A stretch of DNA of 20,240 nucleotides from CALVUP01 sp964422195 (GTDB lineage: Bacteria; Bacillota_I; Bacilli_A; RF39; UBA660). Location: positions 1 to 20,240 of the forward strand of contig CAYRAF010000019.1 of assembly GCA_964422195.1 (NCBI GenBank), written 5' to 3'. This document shows positions 1-8,318 of this stretch, piece by piece; position 1 is the stretch's first letter, and each line of letters opens with the position of its first letter. A program made the translations under genes and the position numbers. The notes below the pieces were generated by a model that saw nothing but the letters and a program-made list of their open reading frames with translations, had not been told where the DNA came from and made no database searches.

Positions 1-944
1 TTAGACAATTTAATTTAATGTTTGAAACTAGTAGAGGGGTTACTAAAGATAGTAAAAATATAATTTATTTACGTCCAGAAAATGCTCAAGGAGAATATGT
101 TAATTTTTTAAATGTTCAAAGATCTATGAGAGCTAAACTACCATTTTCTATTGGTCAAGTAGGAAAAGCTTTTAGGAATGAGATTACTCCTGGTAATTTT
201 ACTTTCAGAACTATTGAATTTGAACAAATGGAATATCAGACTTTTTGTAAAGAGGGTCAAGATGAAGAGTTATATGAGTATTTTAAAGAATATGCTAAAA
301 AGTTTTATGTTGATTTAGGAATTGATCCAAATAAACTTCGTTATCATGATCATGAAAAATTAGCATTCTATGCTAAAGCCGCTTGTGATATTGAATATCA
401 GTTTCCATTTGGTTGGGGAGAAATAAATGGAACGCATAATCGTACTAATTATGATTTAACTAGACATCAAGAGTATTCTAAAGTATCTTTAGAATACTTA
501 GATCCAGAAACAAATGAAAAATATATTCCATATATTGTAGAATCTACATGTGGTCTTGATAGAGCTGTTCTTACAGTACTATTTGATGCTTATAACGAAG
601 AACAGTTAGAAGATGGTACTACAAGAGAAGTATTAAAAATACATCCATATCTTGCACCTTATAAATTATCAGTATTACCACTTGTAAAAAAATATCATAG
701 TGAAAAAGCTAAAGCAATATATGAAGATTTAAGAAAATATTTTATGGTAAGCTATGATGATACTGCATCTATTGGTAAAAGATATAGAAGAAGTGATGCT
801 ATTGGTACACCATTTTCTATAACTATAGATGATGATACTATCAATAATAATACTGTTACTATTAGAAATAGGGATACAATGAAACAAGAAGTAATTAATG
901 TTGATGAAATAGTAGAATATATAGAAAAGAGAATAAAATTTTAA
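1..944 (+). CDS. glyQS: Glycyl-tRNA synthetase, single-chain (alpha2) type, C-terminal part; 5' end outside window
   Basis: Charges tRNA-Gly with glycine in the cytoplasm. The reading frame is open from base 3 (R-Q-F-N-L before the Met at 18), so that Met is internal and the gene starts upstream of the window. Visible are class II synthetase motifs: YLRPENAQG, the motif 2 region around FRNEITPGNFTFRT and EFEQMEYQTF, and a motif 3-like stretch ESTCGLDRAVL near base 545. These are followed by the anticodon-binding domain (IHPYLAPYKLSVLPL to the end). This is the homodimeric type, not the GlyQ+GlyS tetramer. The stop TAA (942-944) shares its last base with the mtaB start, suggesting co-transcription and translational coupling. 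Some annotations call this type glyS. Confidence 0.96.
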   Translation, partial: RQFNLMFETSRGVTKDSKNIIYLRPENAQGEYVNFLNVQRSMRAKLPFSIGQVGKAFRNEITPGNFTFRTIEFEQMEYQTFCKEGQDEELYEYFKEYAKKFYVDLGIDPNKLRYHDHEKLAFYAKAACDIEYQFPFGWGEINGTHNRTNYDLTRHQEYSKVSLEYLDPETNEKYIPYIVESTCGLDRAVLTVLFDAYNEEQLEDGTTREVLKIHPYLAPYKLSVLPLVKKYHSEKAKAIYEDLRKYFMVSYDDTASIGKRYRRSDAIGTPFSITIDDDTINNNTVTIRNRDTMKQEVINVDEIVEYIEKRIKF

Positions 945-2221
945 TGAAAGTTGGTATTTGTACATTAGGATGTAAAGTTAATACTTATGAATCTGAATAT
1001 ATAAAAAATTTACTTATTAATCATAACTATGAAATAGGAGATTTTAATGATATCTGTGATATTTATATAATAAATACTTGTTCTGTTACTAATACTGCTG
1101 ATTCAAAAAGTAGGAAGATGATTAATAGAGCAATTAATAAAAATAAAGATGCTATTATCATAGTTATGGGATGTTTTGTAGAAGCTAATAAGAATTATAA
1201 TATTGATGGTATAGATATAATTATTGGTAACAAGGATAAAGCTAATATTCTTGATTTAATCGATGAATATAAGCAAAATAAACATCAAGTAAGAAAAATA
1301 TATGATAATTTTGATGATGATTTTGAAGATATGAATGTAACTACATTTGGTTCTAGGAGTAGAGCTTTTGTAAAAATACAAGATGGATGTGAGAATTTTT
1401 GTAGTTATTGTATAATTCCTTATACTAGAGGTAGATGTAGAAGTAAAGATAAAGATAAAGTTATAAAGGAAATACAAGATTTAGTTAATAATGGTTATAA
1501 AGAAATTGTTTTAACTGGTATACATACTGGACATTATGGTGTAGATAAAGATTATAATTTTTCTAGTTTACTTAGGGAAATTGAAAATATAGATGGTTTA
1601 AAAAGACTTAGAATATCTTCAATAGAGATAACTGAATTAGATGATGAATTCTTAAGTGTACTTAAAAATTCAAGTATTATAGTAGATCATATGCATATAC
1701 CACTTCAAAGTGGTACAGATGCAATATTAAAATTAATGAATAGAAAATATGATACTAAATATTATAAGGATAAAATACAAAGTATAAGAAATATTAGACC
1801 AAATATATCTATTACTACTGATGTCATAGTTGGTTTTCCTGAAGAAACAGATGAATTATTTAATAAAACTTGTAATTTTATAAAAGAATTAGAATTATCA
1901 AAAATACATGTATTTCCATATTCAAAAAGAAATAATACTGAGGCTAGTACTATGGATAATCAAATTGATGAACATATCAAGAAAGAAAGATGTAAAAAAT
2001 TAATTAATCTATCAAATGAATTAGAAAATAACTATATGAATAAATTTTTAGATAAAGAGTTAGAAGTGTTAGTAGAAGTAGAAAAAGATAGTTATTCTAT
2101 TGGTCATACTTCAAACTATTTGTTGATTAAAACTGATAAATTGGTTAATAAAGATGAAATAGTAAAGGTAAAAATTATATCTAATGAATATCCATATTTA
2201 ATAGGAAAAGTTATTAATTAA
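944..2221 (+). CDS. mtaB: tRNA t6A37 methylthiotransferase MtaB (radical SAM)
   Basis: Predicted to convert N6-threonylcarbamoyladenosine at position 37 of tRNAs to the 2-methylthio form. The N-terminal methylthiotransferase domain begins KVGICTLGCKVNTYESE, with cluster ligands C10 and the Cys of NTCSVTNTAD. The radical SAM motif is GCENFCSYCIIPYTRGRCRS, with the CxxxCxxC cysteines at 149, 153 and 156. The middle has the expected HIPLQSGTDAILKLMNRKY and DVIVGFPEET stretches. The last ~60 residues form a TRAM-like RNA-binding domain. At 425 aa it has normal family length. The CxxxCxxC context and the GCKVN start favour MtaB over MiaB or RimO. Translation starts at the ATG overlapping the glyQS stop, and a terminator hairpin covers its stop codon. 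Confidence 0.93.
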   Translation: MKVGICTLGCKVNTYESEYIKNLLINHNYEIGDFNDICDIYIINTCSVTNTADSKSRKMINRAINKNKDAIIIVMGCFVEANKNYNIDGIDIIIGNKDKANILDLIDEYKQNKHQVRKIYDNFDDDFEDMNVTTFGSRSRAFVKIQDGCENFCSYCIIPYTRGRCRSKDKDKVIKEIQDLVNNGYKEIVLTGIHTGHYGVDKDYNFSSLLREIENIDGLKRLRISSIEITELDDEFLSVLKNSSIIVDHMHIPLQSGTDAILKLMNRKYDTKYYKDKIQSIRNIRPNISITTDVIVGFPEETDELFNKTCNFIKELELSKIHVFPYSKRNNTEASTMDNQIDEHIKKERCKKLINLSNELENNYMNKFLDKELEVLVEVEKDSYSIGHTSNYLLIKTDKLVNKDEIVKVKIISNEYPYLIGKVIN

Positions 2222-2232
2222 CTTTTTTTTTT
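2206..2232 (+). terminator. Rho-independent terminator after mtaB, overlapping its stop codon
   Basis: Arms AAAAGTTA (2206-2213) and TAACTTTT (2219-2226) are perfect complements around a 5-nt loop. The arm runs into ten T residues (2223-2232). The mtaB stop TAA (2219-2221) lies inside the right arm. The stem is AT-rich, so it may be weak. Confidence 0.7.
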
Positions 2233-2287
2233 GACAAAAAATAAAAGTCAACAATTGTAAAATAGAGTTAGTAAGAAAAGTAAAATA

Positions 2288-2315
2288 TTGACTTAATATT
2301 TGAGTTTATTATAAA
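2288..2315 (+). promoter_or_regulatory. Candidate sigma-A promoter for the LRR surface protein
   Basis: TTGACT at 2288-2293, a 16-bp spacer, then TATAAA at 2310-2315, 28 bases before the start codon. It lies in the gap between the mtaB terminator and the LRR gene. A second TTGACA at 2231 has no well-spaced -10. Confidence 0.55.
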
Positions 2316-2343
2316 ATTATACTAGGAAAGTAGGTAGAATAAA

Positions 2344-5235
2344 ATGGAAAGAGGAAGAAAAAGAAAAAGTATAGTACTAGGATTAGTAATAGTAATGGTA
2401 TTAACGTTAACAATAGGATATTCAGCAATAAGTAGAAGTTTAACTATAAGAGGAGCAGGAACAATGGATCCAGTAGTATGGGATATCCATTTTGCAAATC
2501 TTTCCAAACCAAATATAAAAGGTAGAGCCAGAATAGGAGAACTACCAGAAATAGCAAGTAGTGGAGTAGAAATAACAAATATAAATGCAGAGTTAAAAGT
2601 CCCAGGAGATGAAGTAGAATATAGAGTAGATATAGTAAATGAAGGGGATATAGATGCGAAGATAGCAAGTATAAATAAACCACAATTAACAGAAGTACAA
2701 TCAAAGGTATTAGAATTCACAGTAAAATATACATCAGATGGAAAAGAAGTAAATGAAAATGATGTATTACCAAAGAGAAGTAGTAGTAATGTAATAATCA
2801 AGATAAGATATATAGAAGAGATAGAAGAAGAGGAAGATTTATTAGCAAATGATATAACAGTAAACTTAGGATATAGTATAAATTATGAACAAACAAATGA
2901 AGATACAGAAGAAGTACATACAGGAAATGAAAAAGGAACATCAGGAATGACAAGGAGTAATGCATATGTAGAGAAAGTAGATATATCAGAGAATAATGAT
3001 GGAAGTATATATGCATATAGATTTAAAGATGGAAGTGTAGTCATAAAGGGAGAAGGAGAATTACCAGATAATTTAGATGATACACTAGTATTCTATGCTG
3101 AGGGATTAACAGATAATTATAATCTAGTATTAGATGAAATGGGTTATACAGAGTATAGAATGAAAGATGAAGATTTTAGCGGTGATATGGAACAAGTATT
3201 AACAGTTGCCGCAGCAGTACAAATATTGCATGATCATAATTATAATACAACGGGAATAACAGATATGAATAGTTTGTTAACATATCTTCAAGAAAATAAA
3301 TTGATGGATTCAGAGAGTGGGCAACCAGTAGATTGGCTTATGACTGCTATGGGATCTGAACAAGAAAAGATAGAAAACTTTGAAAATTATCTACAGTTAA
3401 CAACGATAAAGAAAAGTTTAAACTCATTAGGAGATCATGGAGCAGATAATATAACAGATATGAATGATTTAATGACATACATTCAAAGTAGTGAATATTG
3501 GGATACAGACAATAATCAACCAACAGAAGAATTAAATGCAGCTGTTGAAGAGGCAAACAATGATTTTAATGCAGAACCTCAATCACCAACAAGTATAGTA
3601 CTAGAAGAAGGAATAACAAATATACCAGAAGGATTATTCACAGGAAATGAAAATATAGAAAATATAGTAATTCCAAGTAGTGTAACATCGATCGCAGCTA
3701 ATGCATTTCAATATTGTAGAAATCTAGAAAGTATACATTTATCATCAAATCTACAAACAATAGGAAATAATGCATTCCAAGGATGTAGTAGTTTAAATAA
3801 TGTGCAATTACCAGATTCTTTAACAAGTATAGGAACATACGCATTTCAAAATTGTACAAGTCTAACAAGTATAAGTATACCAAGTAGAGTAACAACAGTA
3901 TCAGAAAGTGCATTTAATGGATGTACAAGTTTAGTAAGTGTAAAACTAGGATCAGGAACAACAACAATAGGAAATAGTGCCTTTGGTGGATGTACAAATC
4001 TAGCAACAGTAACACAATCAGGAACAACAAATGTAAGCAATATGGCAAATGTAGAAGAATTAGCAGTAAATACAGCAGTAAGGACAATAGGAAGTAATGC
4101 ATTCCAAAGTGATAGTAATCTATCAAGTATAAATATATTAAATAACGCAACTAGTATAGGAGACTGTGCATTTTCAAATTGTAGTAGTTTAAATAATGTT
4201 AAAATATCATCATTACAAAGTATAGGAATATTTGCATTTCAAAACTGTATAGGAATAACATCATTAACAATACCATCAACGTTAACAAGTATTAGTACTG
4301 ATGTATTTAATGGCTGTTCTGGATTAATAGAATTAACAATTTCAAATGGTATTACTAGTTTGCCTAGTTATATTTTTGGAGGATGTACAGGGTTAACTGA
4401 TGTAACAATTCCAGATAGTGTTACAGATTTGCAGCAATATGCATTTAATAACTGCACAAATTTAGAAAAGGTATATATATCTGGTACAACAACTTGGATT
4501 TCTTCAGGATCTGCATTTACTAATTGTCCAAAATATAAAGAATTATATTTAGGTGGCACTGGGTCGATGAGTAGTATAAATGTTCCGTGGGCTTCTTCTA
4601 ATACAATTGAAAAAGTAGAGATTAGTGATGGAATTATTAATATTGGAGTTAATCAATTTAAAGATTTTAAAAAATTATCTTATGTTAAAATTCCAAGCAC
4701 TATAACTAGTGTAGGGAACTTTGCTTTTAGTATGACAAATATTACTACAGTAGATTTTCTAGGAACACTAAATGATTGGTGTAATATAAATTTTAGTAAT
4801 GAATTTTCTAATCCTTTGTACAATGGGGCTAGTTTATATATACAAAATCAATTATTAAGAAGAATTACAGCAACCGATAATATATCAAGCATTAAAAAAA
4901 ATGTATTTATTGGGTGTACAAGCCTAATAGAAGTGTCTTTACCAAATAGTATTACAAGCATAGGTAATTCTTCTTTTTCACAATGTGTAAACATTACTTC
5001 ATTTGTTATACCAACAAGTGTATCAAGTATAGGGTCTTTTGCATTTCGAAATCTCAGTAGCTTAACCAATATAACAATACCAAATAGTGTAACAAATATG
5101 GGTGGTGCTGTTTTCTATGAATGGACATCATCGCAAACAATAAATATAGATAATACAAGTAGTTATGTATCCAGTAATTGGGATAGTAATTGGGAACAAG
5201 AATCATCAGCAGCAGTTAATTATCTTAGAACTTAG
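2344..5235 (+). CDS. Membrane-anchored BspA-like leucine-rich repeat (LRR_5) surface protein
   Basis: A large surface protein of 963 aa, probably for adhesion or ligand binding. A basic start (MERGRKRKS) precedes one hydrophobic segment (about 9-27), acting as signal or anchor. Residues ~40-180 form a beta-rich module with VEYRVDIVNEGDIDAKI and an acidic end, of the kind seen in surface proteins of gut Firmicutes. Residues ~290-400 hold two related copies of an ITDMN-containing unit. From ~416 to the end run roughly fifteen BspA-type repeats of about 23 residues, pattern xSIGxxAFxxCxxLxxVxIPxSV, ending in an NWDSNW stretch. I see no LPXTG motif or C-terminal anchor, so the N-terminal helix probably holds it in the membrane. 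It is monocistronic: its own promoter and a strong terminator flank it. The codon preference changes around base 4285. The ligand is unknown. Confidence 0.85.
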   Translation: MERGRKRKSIVLGLVIVMVLTLTIGYSAISRSLTIRGAGTMDPVVWDIHFANLSKPNIKGRARIGELPEIASSGVEITNINAELKVPGDEVEYRVDIVNEGDIDAKIASINKPQLTEVQSKVLEFTVKYTSDGKEVNENDVLPKRSSSNVIIKIRYIEEIEEEEDLLANDITVNLGYSINYEQTNEDTEEVHTGNEKGTSGMTRSNAYVEKVDISENNDGSIYAYRFKDGSVVIKGEGELPDNLDDTLVFYAEGLTDNYNLVLDEMGYTEYRMKDEDFSGDMEQVLTVAAAVQILHDHNYNTTGITDMNSLLTYLQENKLMDSESGQPVDWLMTAMGSEQEKIENFENYLQLTTIKKSLNSLGDHGADNITDMNDLMTYIQSSEYWDTDNNQPTEELNAAVEEANNDFNAEPQSPTSIVLEEGITNIPEGLFTGNENIENIVIPSSVTSIAANAFQYCRNLESIHLSSNLQTIGNNAFQGCSSLNNVQLPDSLTSIGTYAFQNCTSLTSISIPSRVTTVSESAFNGCTSLVSVKLGSGTTTIGNSAFGGCTNLATVTQSGTTNVSNMANVEELAVNTAVRTIGSNAFQSDSNLSSINILNNATSIGDCAFSNCSSLNNVKISSLQSIGIFAFQNCIGITSLTIPSTLTSISTDVFNGCSGLIELTISNGITSLPSYIFGGCTGLTDVTIPDSVTDLQQYAFNNCTNLEKVYISGTTTWISSGSAFTNCPKYKELYLGGTGSMSSINVPWASSNTIEKVEISDGIINIGVNQFKDFKKLSYVKIPSTITSVGNFAFSMTNITTVDFLGTLNDWCNINFSNEFSNPLYNGASLYIQNQLLRRITATDNISSIKKNVFIGCTSLIEVSLPNSITSIGNSSFSQCVNITSFVIPTSVSSIGSFAFRNLSSLTNITIPNSVTNMGGAVFYEWTSSQTINIDNTSSYVSSNWDSNWEQESSAAVNYLRT
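3217..3546 (+). repeat. Tandem duplicated unit inside the LRR protein linker
   Basis: Two related protein segments (about residues 292-335 and 357-401) share ITDMNxLxTYxQ, an acidic patch and xxQPxxxL. The ITDMN codons begin at 3256 and 3451, 65 residues apart. The DNA is diverged, so this is an old duplication. I do not recognise the domain. Confidence 0.55.
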
Positions 5236-5259
5236 ACAATAGAAATATTGTCTTTTTTT
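5234..5259 (+). terminator. Rho-independent terminator of the LRR gene
   Basis: Perfect 8-bp stem AGACAATA / TATTGTCT closed by a GAAA tetraloop, followed by a T run to 5259. Two bases of the stop TAG (5233-5235) lie inside the stem. It is among the clearest terminators in the window. Confidence 0.9.
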
Positions 5260-5281
5260 GTAAATAAATATGTAATTTATT

Positions 5282-5308
5282 TTGTTTAAGTTTATTTTAT
5301 GATATACT
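5282..5308 (+). promoter_or_regulatory. Candidate promoter for the ftsK-rnhB-xer cluster
   Basis: TTGTTT at 5282-5287 and TATACT at 5303-5308, with a short 15-bp spacer. The -10 is good and the -35 weak. The position fits, between the LRR terminator and the ftsK Shine-Dalgarno. Confidence 0.4.
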
Positions 5309-5332
5309 TTATATAGTAAAGAGGTGTCATAT

Positions 5333-7573
5333 ATGGCAAAAAGAAAAAGAAGGAAATCTAGTAGAGAACAATCTAAAGATATAACAGCTTTAGTTGGTAT
5401 AGTTTTAATACTAATATCTATATTAGGAATTGGTCATTATGGACCAGTTGGTAAGCTTATATCAGCATTTGCTGTTTTTCTAACAGGTACTGGGTATAAT
5501 ATATTTTTGATACTTGTTCTTGTTATAGGGGCATATATAGTATTAAAAGGGGAATATCCTAAGTTTTTTAGTACTAAATCAATAGGTTTTTATTTGCTAA
5601 TAATTGGTCTTTTAACATGGTGTCATTTTAAATATGTTGAAAACTATAAAGAAGCATCTTTGATTTTTGATCATACTTTTGATGATTTGATGAAATGCTT
5701 TAATTCAATTATGAATTCTGGTGTTCCTTTTGTTGATAAAACTGATACCACTGGTATTATGATTGCTGGTGGTGGTGGATTAATAGGATGCTCATTTGCT
5801 GCATTATTTTCTACTTTATTTGCTGTTACAGGAACAAAGATAATTTTTATATTTTTAATAGTTAGTGGTTTCTGCTTATTTACAGGATTATCACTTGTAG
5901 ATATATTGAAGAATATAATAGAAAAATCAAAAAATATTCATTTACCAACACGTACACGTGAATATAATGTTGATGATGATGAAGATGAAGAAGAGGATGA
6001 TGAATCTCCTAAAACTGAAGAAAAGAAGACAAAAGTTGTTATTTCTTCATCTGAAGATGTTGAGAGAATACCAGTGGAGGAAGTTAAAGAGACTAAGCCA
6101 ATGATTGTTTCAAATAATTATCAATTACCACCACTTAGTTTATTAAATGAACCAAAGAAAAATAAAAAAGGTACAGATAGTGCGACTATTGAAAAGAATA
6201 TTAAAATTTTAGAAAGAGTCTTAAAAGATTTTAAAATAGTTGGAAAAGTAGTAGAAGTACATATTGGGCCTACAGTTGCTCAGTATGAATTAGAAATTGC
6301 TAGTGGTACTAGAGTTAATAAAATAACTAGTATTAATAGAGAAATAGCATTGGCTCTTGCAAAGAAAGATGTTCGTATAGAAGCACCAATCCCAGGTAAA
6401 AATACAGTTGGTATTGAGTTTGCTAATGAAGTTGCTACTCCCGTTAGTTTCTATGAAATTATCAGTAGTAAGTTAATGCAGAATAATATGGATAAGAAAT
6501 TAATGATACCACTTGGAAAGAGTATCATGGGTGATATAGGTGTATGTGAAATAAATAAGATGCCTCATATGTTAATCGCAGGTACTACTGGTTCAGGTAA
6601 ATCTGTATGTGTAAATGGTATTATTTGTTCAATTCTTATGAGAGCAAGACCAGATGAAGTTAAATTAGTAATGGTAGATCCAAAAGTAGTGGAATTATCT
6701 GGGTATAATGGAGTTCCTCATTTACTTAGACCTGTTGTTACTGATCCAAAAGAAGCTTCTATCGCTCTTGCTAAAATGGTTCAAGAAATGGAAGATAGAT
6801 ATCAAACTTTCAGTCAAACTAAAACAAAAAATATAGAAACTTATAATAAATATATTGATAAATACAATGCCAATAAACCTGATGAAGAAAAGAAACCAAG
6901 AATGCCATTTATTGTAGTTATTATCGATGAGTTATCTGATTTAATGATGGTTGCAGCTAAAGAGGTTGAAGATTCAATTTTAAGAATTACTCAAAAGGCA
7001 AGAGCCGCAGGAATTCACTTGATTGTTGCTACTCAAAGGCCTTCAACAGAAGTTATTACTGGTTTAATTAAAGCAAATATTCCATCACGTATAGCATTTA
7101 CTGTTGGATCGGGAATTGATTCTAGAACAATACTTGATATGACTGGTGCAGAAAAACTTTTAGGTAAAGGAGATATGTTATATTTACCAATAGGTACTAA
7201 TGCTCCAACACGTATTCAAGGATCTTTCATTAATGATGATGAAATTGCTAGAATTATAGATTTCACCATAAAGCAACAAAAAGTTCAGTATGATGATTCA
7301 TTAATGAATTTACAACCGATAGATACATCAAAGTCCACAGTTGGAAAATATGATAATGATGATTATGATGATCCACTATATAATGATATTGTTAATTTTG
7401 TTGTTGAACAAAGAAAAGCTTCAACATCACTTATTCAAAGAAGATTTAAATTAGGTTATAATAGGGCTGCTCGTATAGTTGATTTACTTGAAGAAAGAGG
7501 AGTAGTCGGACCACAAAATGGATCTAAACCAAGAGAAGTATTAATTGGAAAGGAAACAGAAGAAGATGAATAA
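5333..7573 (+). CDS. ftsK: DNA translocase FtsK/SpoIIIE
   Basis: Septum-anchored ATP-driven DNA pump that clears chromosomes at division; in spore-formers a SpoIIIE homologue packs DNA into the forespore. About four or five hydrophobic segments lie in residues 17-190, followed by an acidic linker (DDDEDEEEDDES). The motor follows, with Walker A GTTGSGKS (417-424) and Walker B VVIIDELSDLMM (D532, E533), and TQRPSTEVITGLIKANIPSRIAF-type signatures. The C-terminal gamma winged helix begins near DPLYNDIVNFVVEQ and contains the RRFKLGYNRAARIVDLLEERG stretch that reads oriented DNA and contacts Xer. I chose ATG 5333 because GAGGTG lies 6 nt upstream; an in-frame GTG at 5324 is part of that Shine-Dalgarno. 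The protein is 746 aa. It is the only translocase in the window, so FtsK and SpoIIIE roles cannot be separated. Confidence 0.95.
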   Translation: MAKRKRRKSSREQSKDITALVGIVLILISILGIGHYGPVGKLISAFAVFLTGTGYNIFLILVLVIGAYIVLKGEYPKFFSTKSIGFYLLIIGLLTWCHFKYVENYKEASLIFDHTFDDLMKCFNSIMNSGVPFVDKTDTTGIMIAGGGGLIGCSFAALFSTLFAVTGTKIIFIFLIVSGFCLFTGLSLVDILKNIIEKSKNIHLPTRTREYNVDDDEDEEEDDESPKTEEKKTKVVISSSEDVERIPVEEVKETKPMIVSNNYQLPPLSLLNEPKKNKKGTDSATIEKNIKILERVLKDFKIVGKVVEVHIGPTVAQYELEIASGTRVNKITSINREIALALAKKDVRIEAPIPGKNTVGIEFANEVATPVSFYEIISSKLMQNNMDKKLMIPLGKSIMGDIGVCEINKMPHMLIAGTTGSGKSVCVNGIICSILMRARPDEVKLVMVDPKVVELSGYNGVPHLLRPVVTDPKEASIALAKMVQEMEDRYQTFSQTKTKNIETYNKYIDKYNANKPDEEKKPRMPFIVVIIDELSDLMMVAAKEVEDSILRITQKARAAGIHLIVATQRPSTEVITGLIKANIPSRIAFTVGSGIDSRTILDMTGAEKLLGKGDMLYLPIGTNAPTRIQGSFINDDEIARIIDFTIKQQKVQYDDSLMNLQPIDTSKSTVGKYDNDDYDDPLYNDIVNFVVEQRKASTSLIQRRFKLGYNRAARIVDLLEERGVVGPQNGSKPREVLIGKETEEDE

Positions 7574-7584
7574 TCTTCTTCTTT
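7558..7584 (+). terminator. Hairpin across the ftsK stop; possible attenuator before rnhB
   Basis: Arms AGAAGAAGAT (7558-7567) and ATCTTCTTCT (7573-7582) pair perfectly over 10 bp with a 5-nt loop. The following T run is short (three T, then A), so it may only partly terminate. The ftsK stop TAA (7571-7573) sits in the loop and right arm. rnhB begins 7 bases after it. Confidence 0.5.
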
Positions 7585-7590
7585 AAAAAT

Positions 7591-8310
7591 ATGGATGAAT
7601 TAAAAAAATTAGAAAAAGAATTAAAAGAAGAAAGAAAAAAAAGTGATAAATATACAAAGAGGATAAAAGAGTTAGAACTTGCTATCTGTAGTATAAATAA
7701 TCACTATTTTGAAGATAAATTAATAAATCAAGGATATAAATATATCGCAGGTATAGATGAAGTTGGTAGAGGTCCTTTAATAGGTCCGGTAGTTACCGCA
7801 TGCGTTATTTTGCCTAATGATTTTAAATTAGAAGGACTAACTGATTCTAAAAAACTAAGTGAGAAAAAAAGAGAAGAGTTTTATGATATTATCATGGACA
7901 AAGCTATTTCTGTTTCTATTGGGATAAAATCTGAGAAAGTTATAGATGATATAAATATTTACGAAGCTACTAAATTAGCTATGTATGATGCTATTGAAAA
8001 TAGTAAGATAAAACCAGATTATGTTTTAATTGATGCTATGAAATTAGATAACCTTAATATACCATCTAAATCAATTATTAAAGGAGATATTAAAAGTATT
8101 AGTATATCCGCAGCTAGTGTGATTGCAAAAGTTACAAGGGATAGAATGTTGGATGAACTTGATAAAAAGTATCCTATATATGATTTGAAAAATAATAAGG
8201 GGTATCCTACAAAAAAACATATTGAAGCTATAGAAAAATATGGGATTGTATCAGAACATAGAAAAACTTTTAATCCAGTATGTCAACATTTAAATCATAT
8301 ATATAAGTAG
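7591..8310 (+). CDS. rnhB: Ribonuclease HII
   Basis: Removes RNA from RNA-DNA hybrids, including misincorporated ribonucleotides. The catalytic start IAGIDEVGRGPLIGPVV is clear (D56, E57), with LTDSKKLSEKKREE, VLIDAMKL and ISAASVIAKVTRDRM following. The end, EHRKTFNPVCQH, is typical of the family. The first ~45 residues are a charged helical extension, as in other Firmicutes RNase HII. No Shine-Dalgarno is visible before ATG 7591: the upstream bases are CTTCTTCTTTAAAAAT. Initiation may therefore depend on ribosomes arriving from ftsK through the overlapping hairpin. An alternative internal start would cut the helical extension but not the catalytic core. Its TAG stop doubles as the first bases of the xer Shine-Dalgarno. 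Confidence 0.95.
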   Translation: MDELKKLEKELKEERKKSDKYTKRIKELELAICSINNHYFEDKLINQGYKYIAGIDEVGRGPLIGPVVTACVILPNDFKLEGLTDSKKLSEKKREEFYDIIMDKAISVSIGIKSEKVIDDINIYEATKLAMYDAIENSKIKPDYVLIDAMKLDNLNIPSKSIIKGDIKSISISAASVIAKVTRDRMLDELDKKYPIYDLKNNKGYPTKKHIEAIEKYGIVSEHRKTFNPVCQHLNHIYK

Positions 8311-8318
8311 GTGATTTT

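Noticed and set aside
2231..2263. TTGACA at 2231 as the LRR promoter
   Set aside because: The nearest -10-like TAAAAT is 21 bp away; the TTGACT at 2288 has better spacing.
2322..4559. Several minus-strand open frames opposite the LRR gene
   Set aside because: They arise from the repetitive A-ending codons of the real gene, are Leu/Tyr-rich, and have no ribosome sites.
3660..5130. Regular repeats as a CRISPR array or DNA satellite
   Set aside because: The periodicity (~69 bp) is in frame and corresponds to ~23-residue LRR units with varied DNA.
5324..5332. GTG at 5324 as ftsK start
   Set aside because: It is part of the GAGGTG ribosome site; ATG 5333 has ideal spacing.
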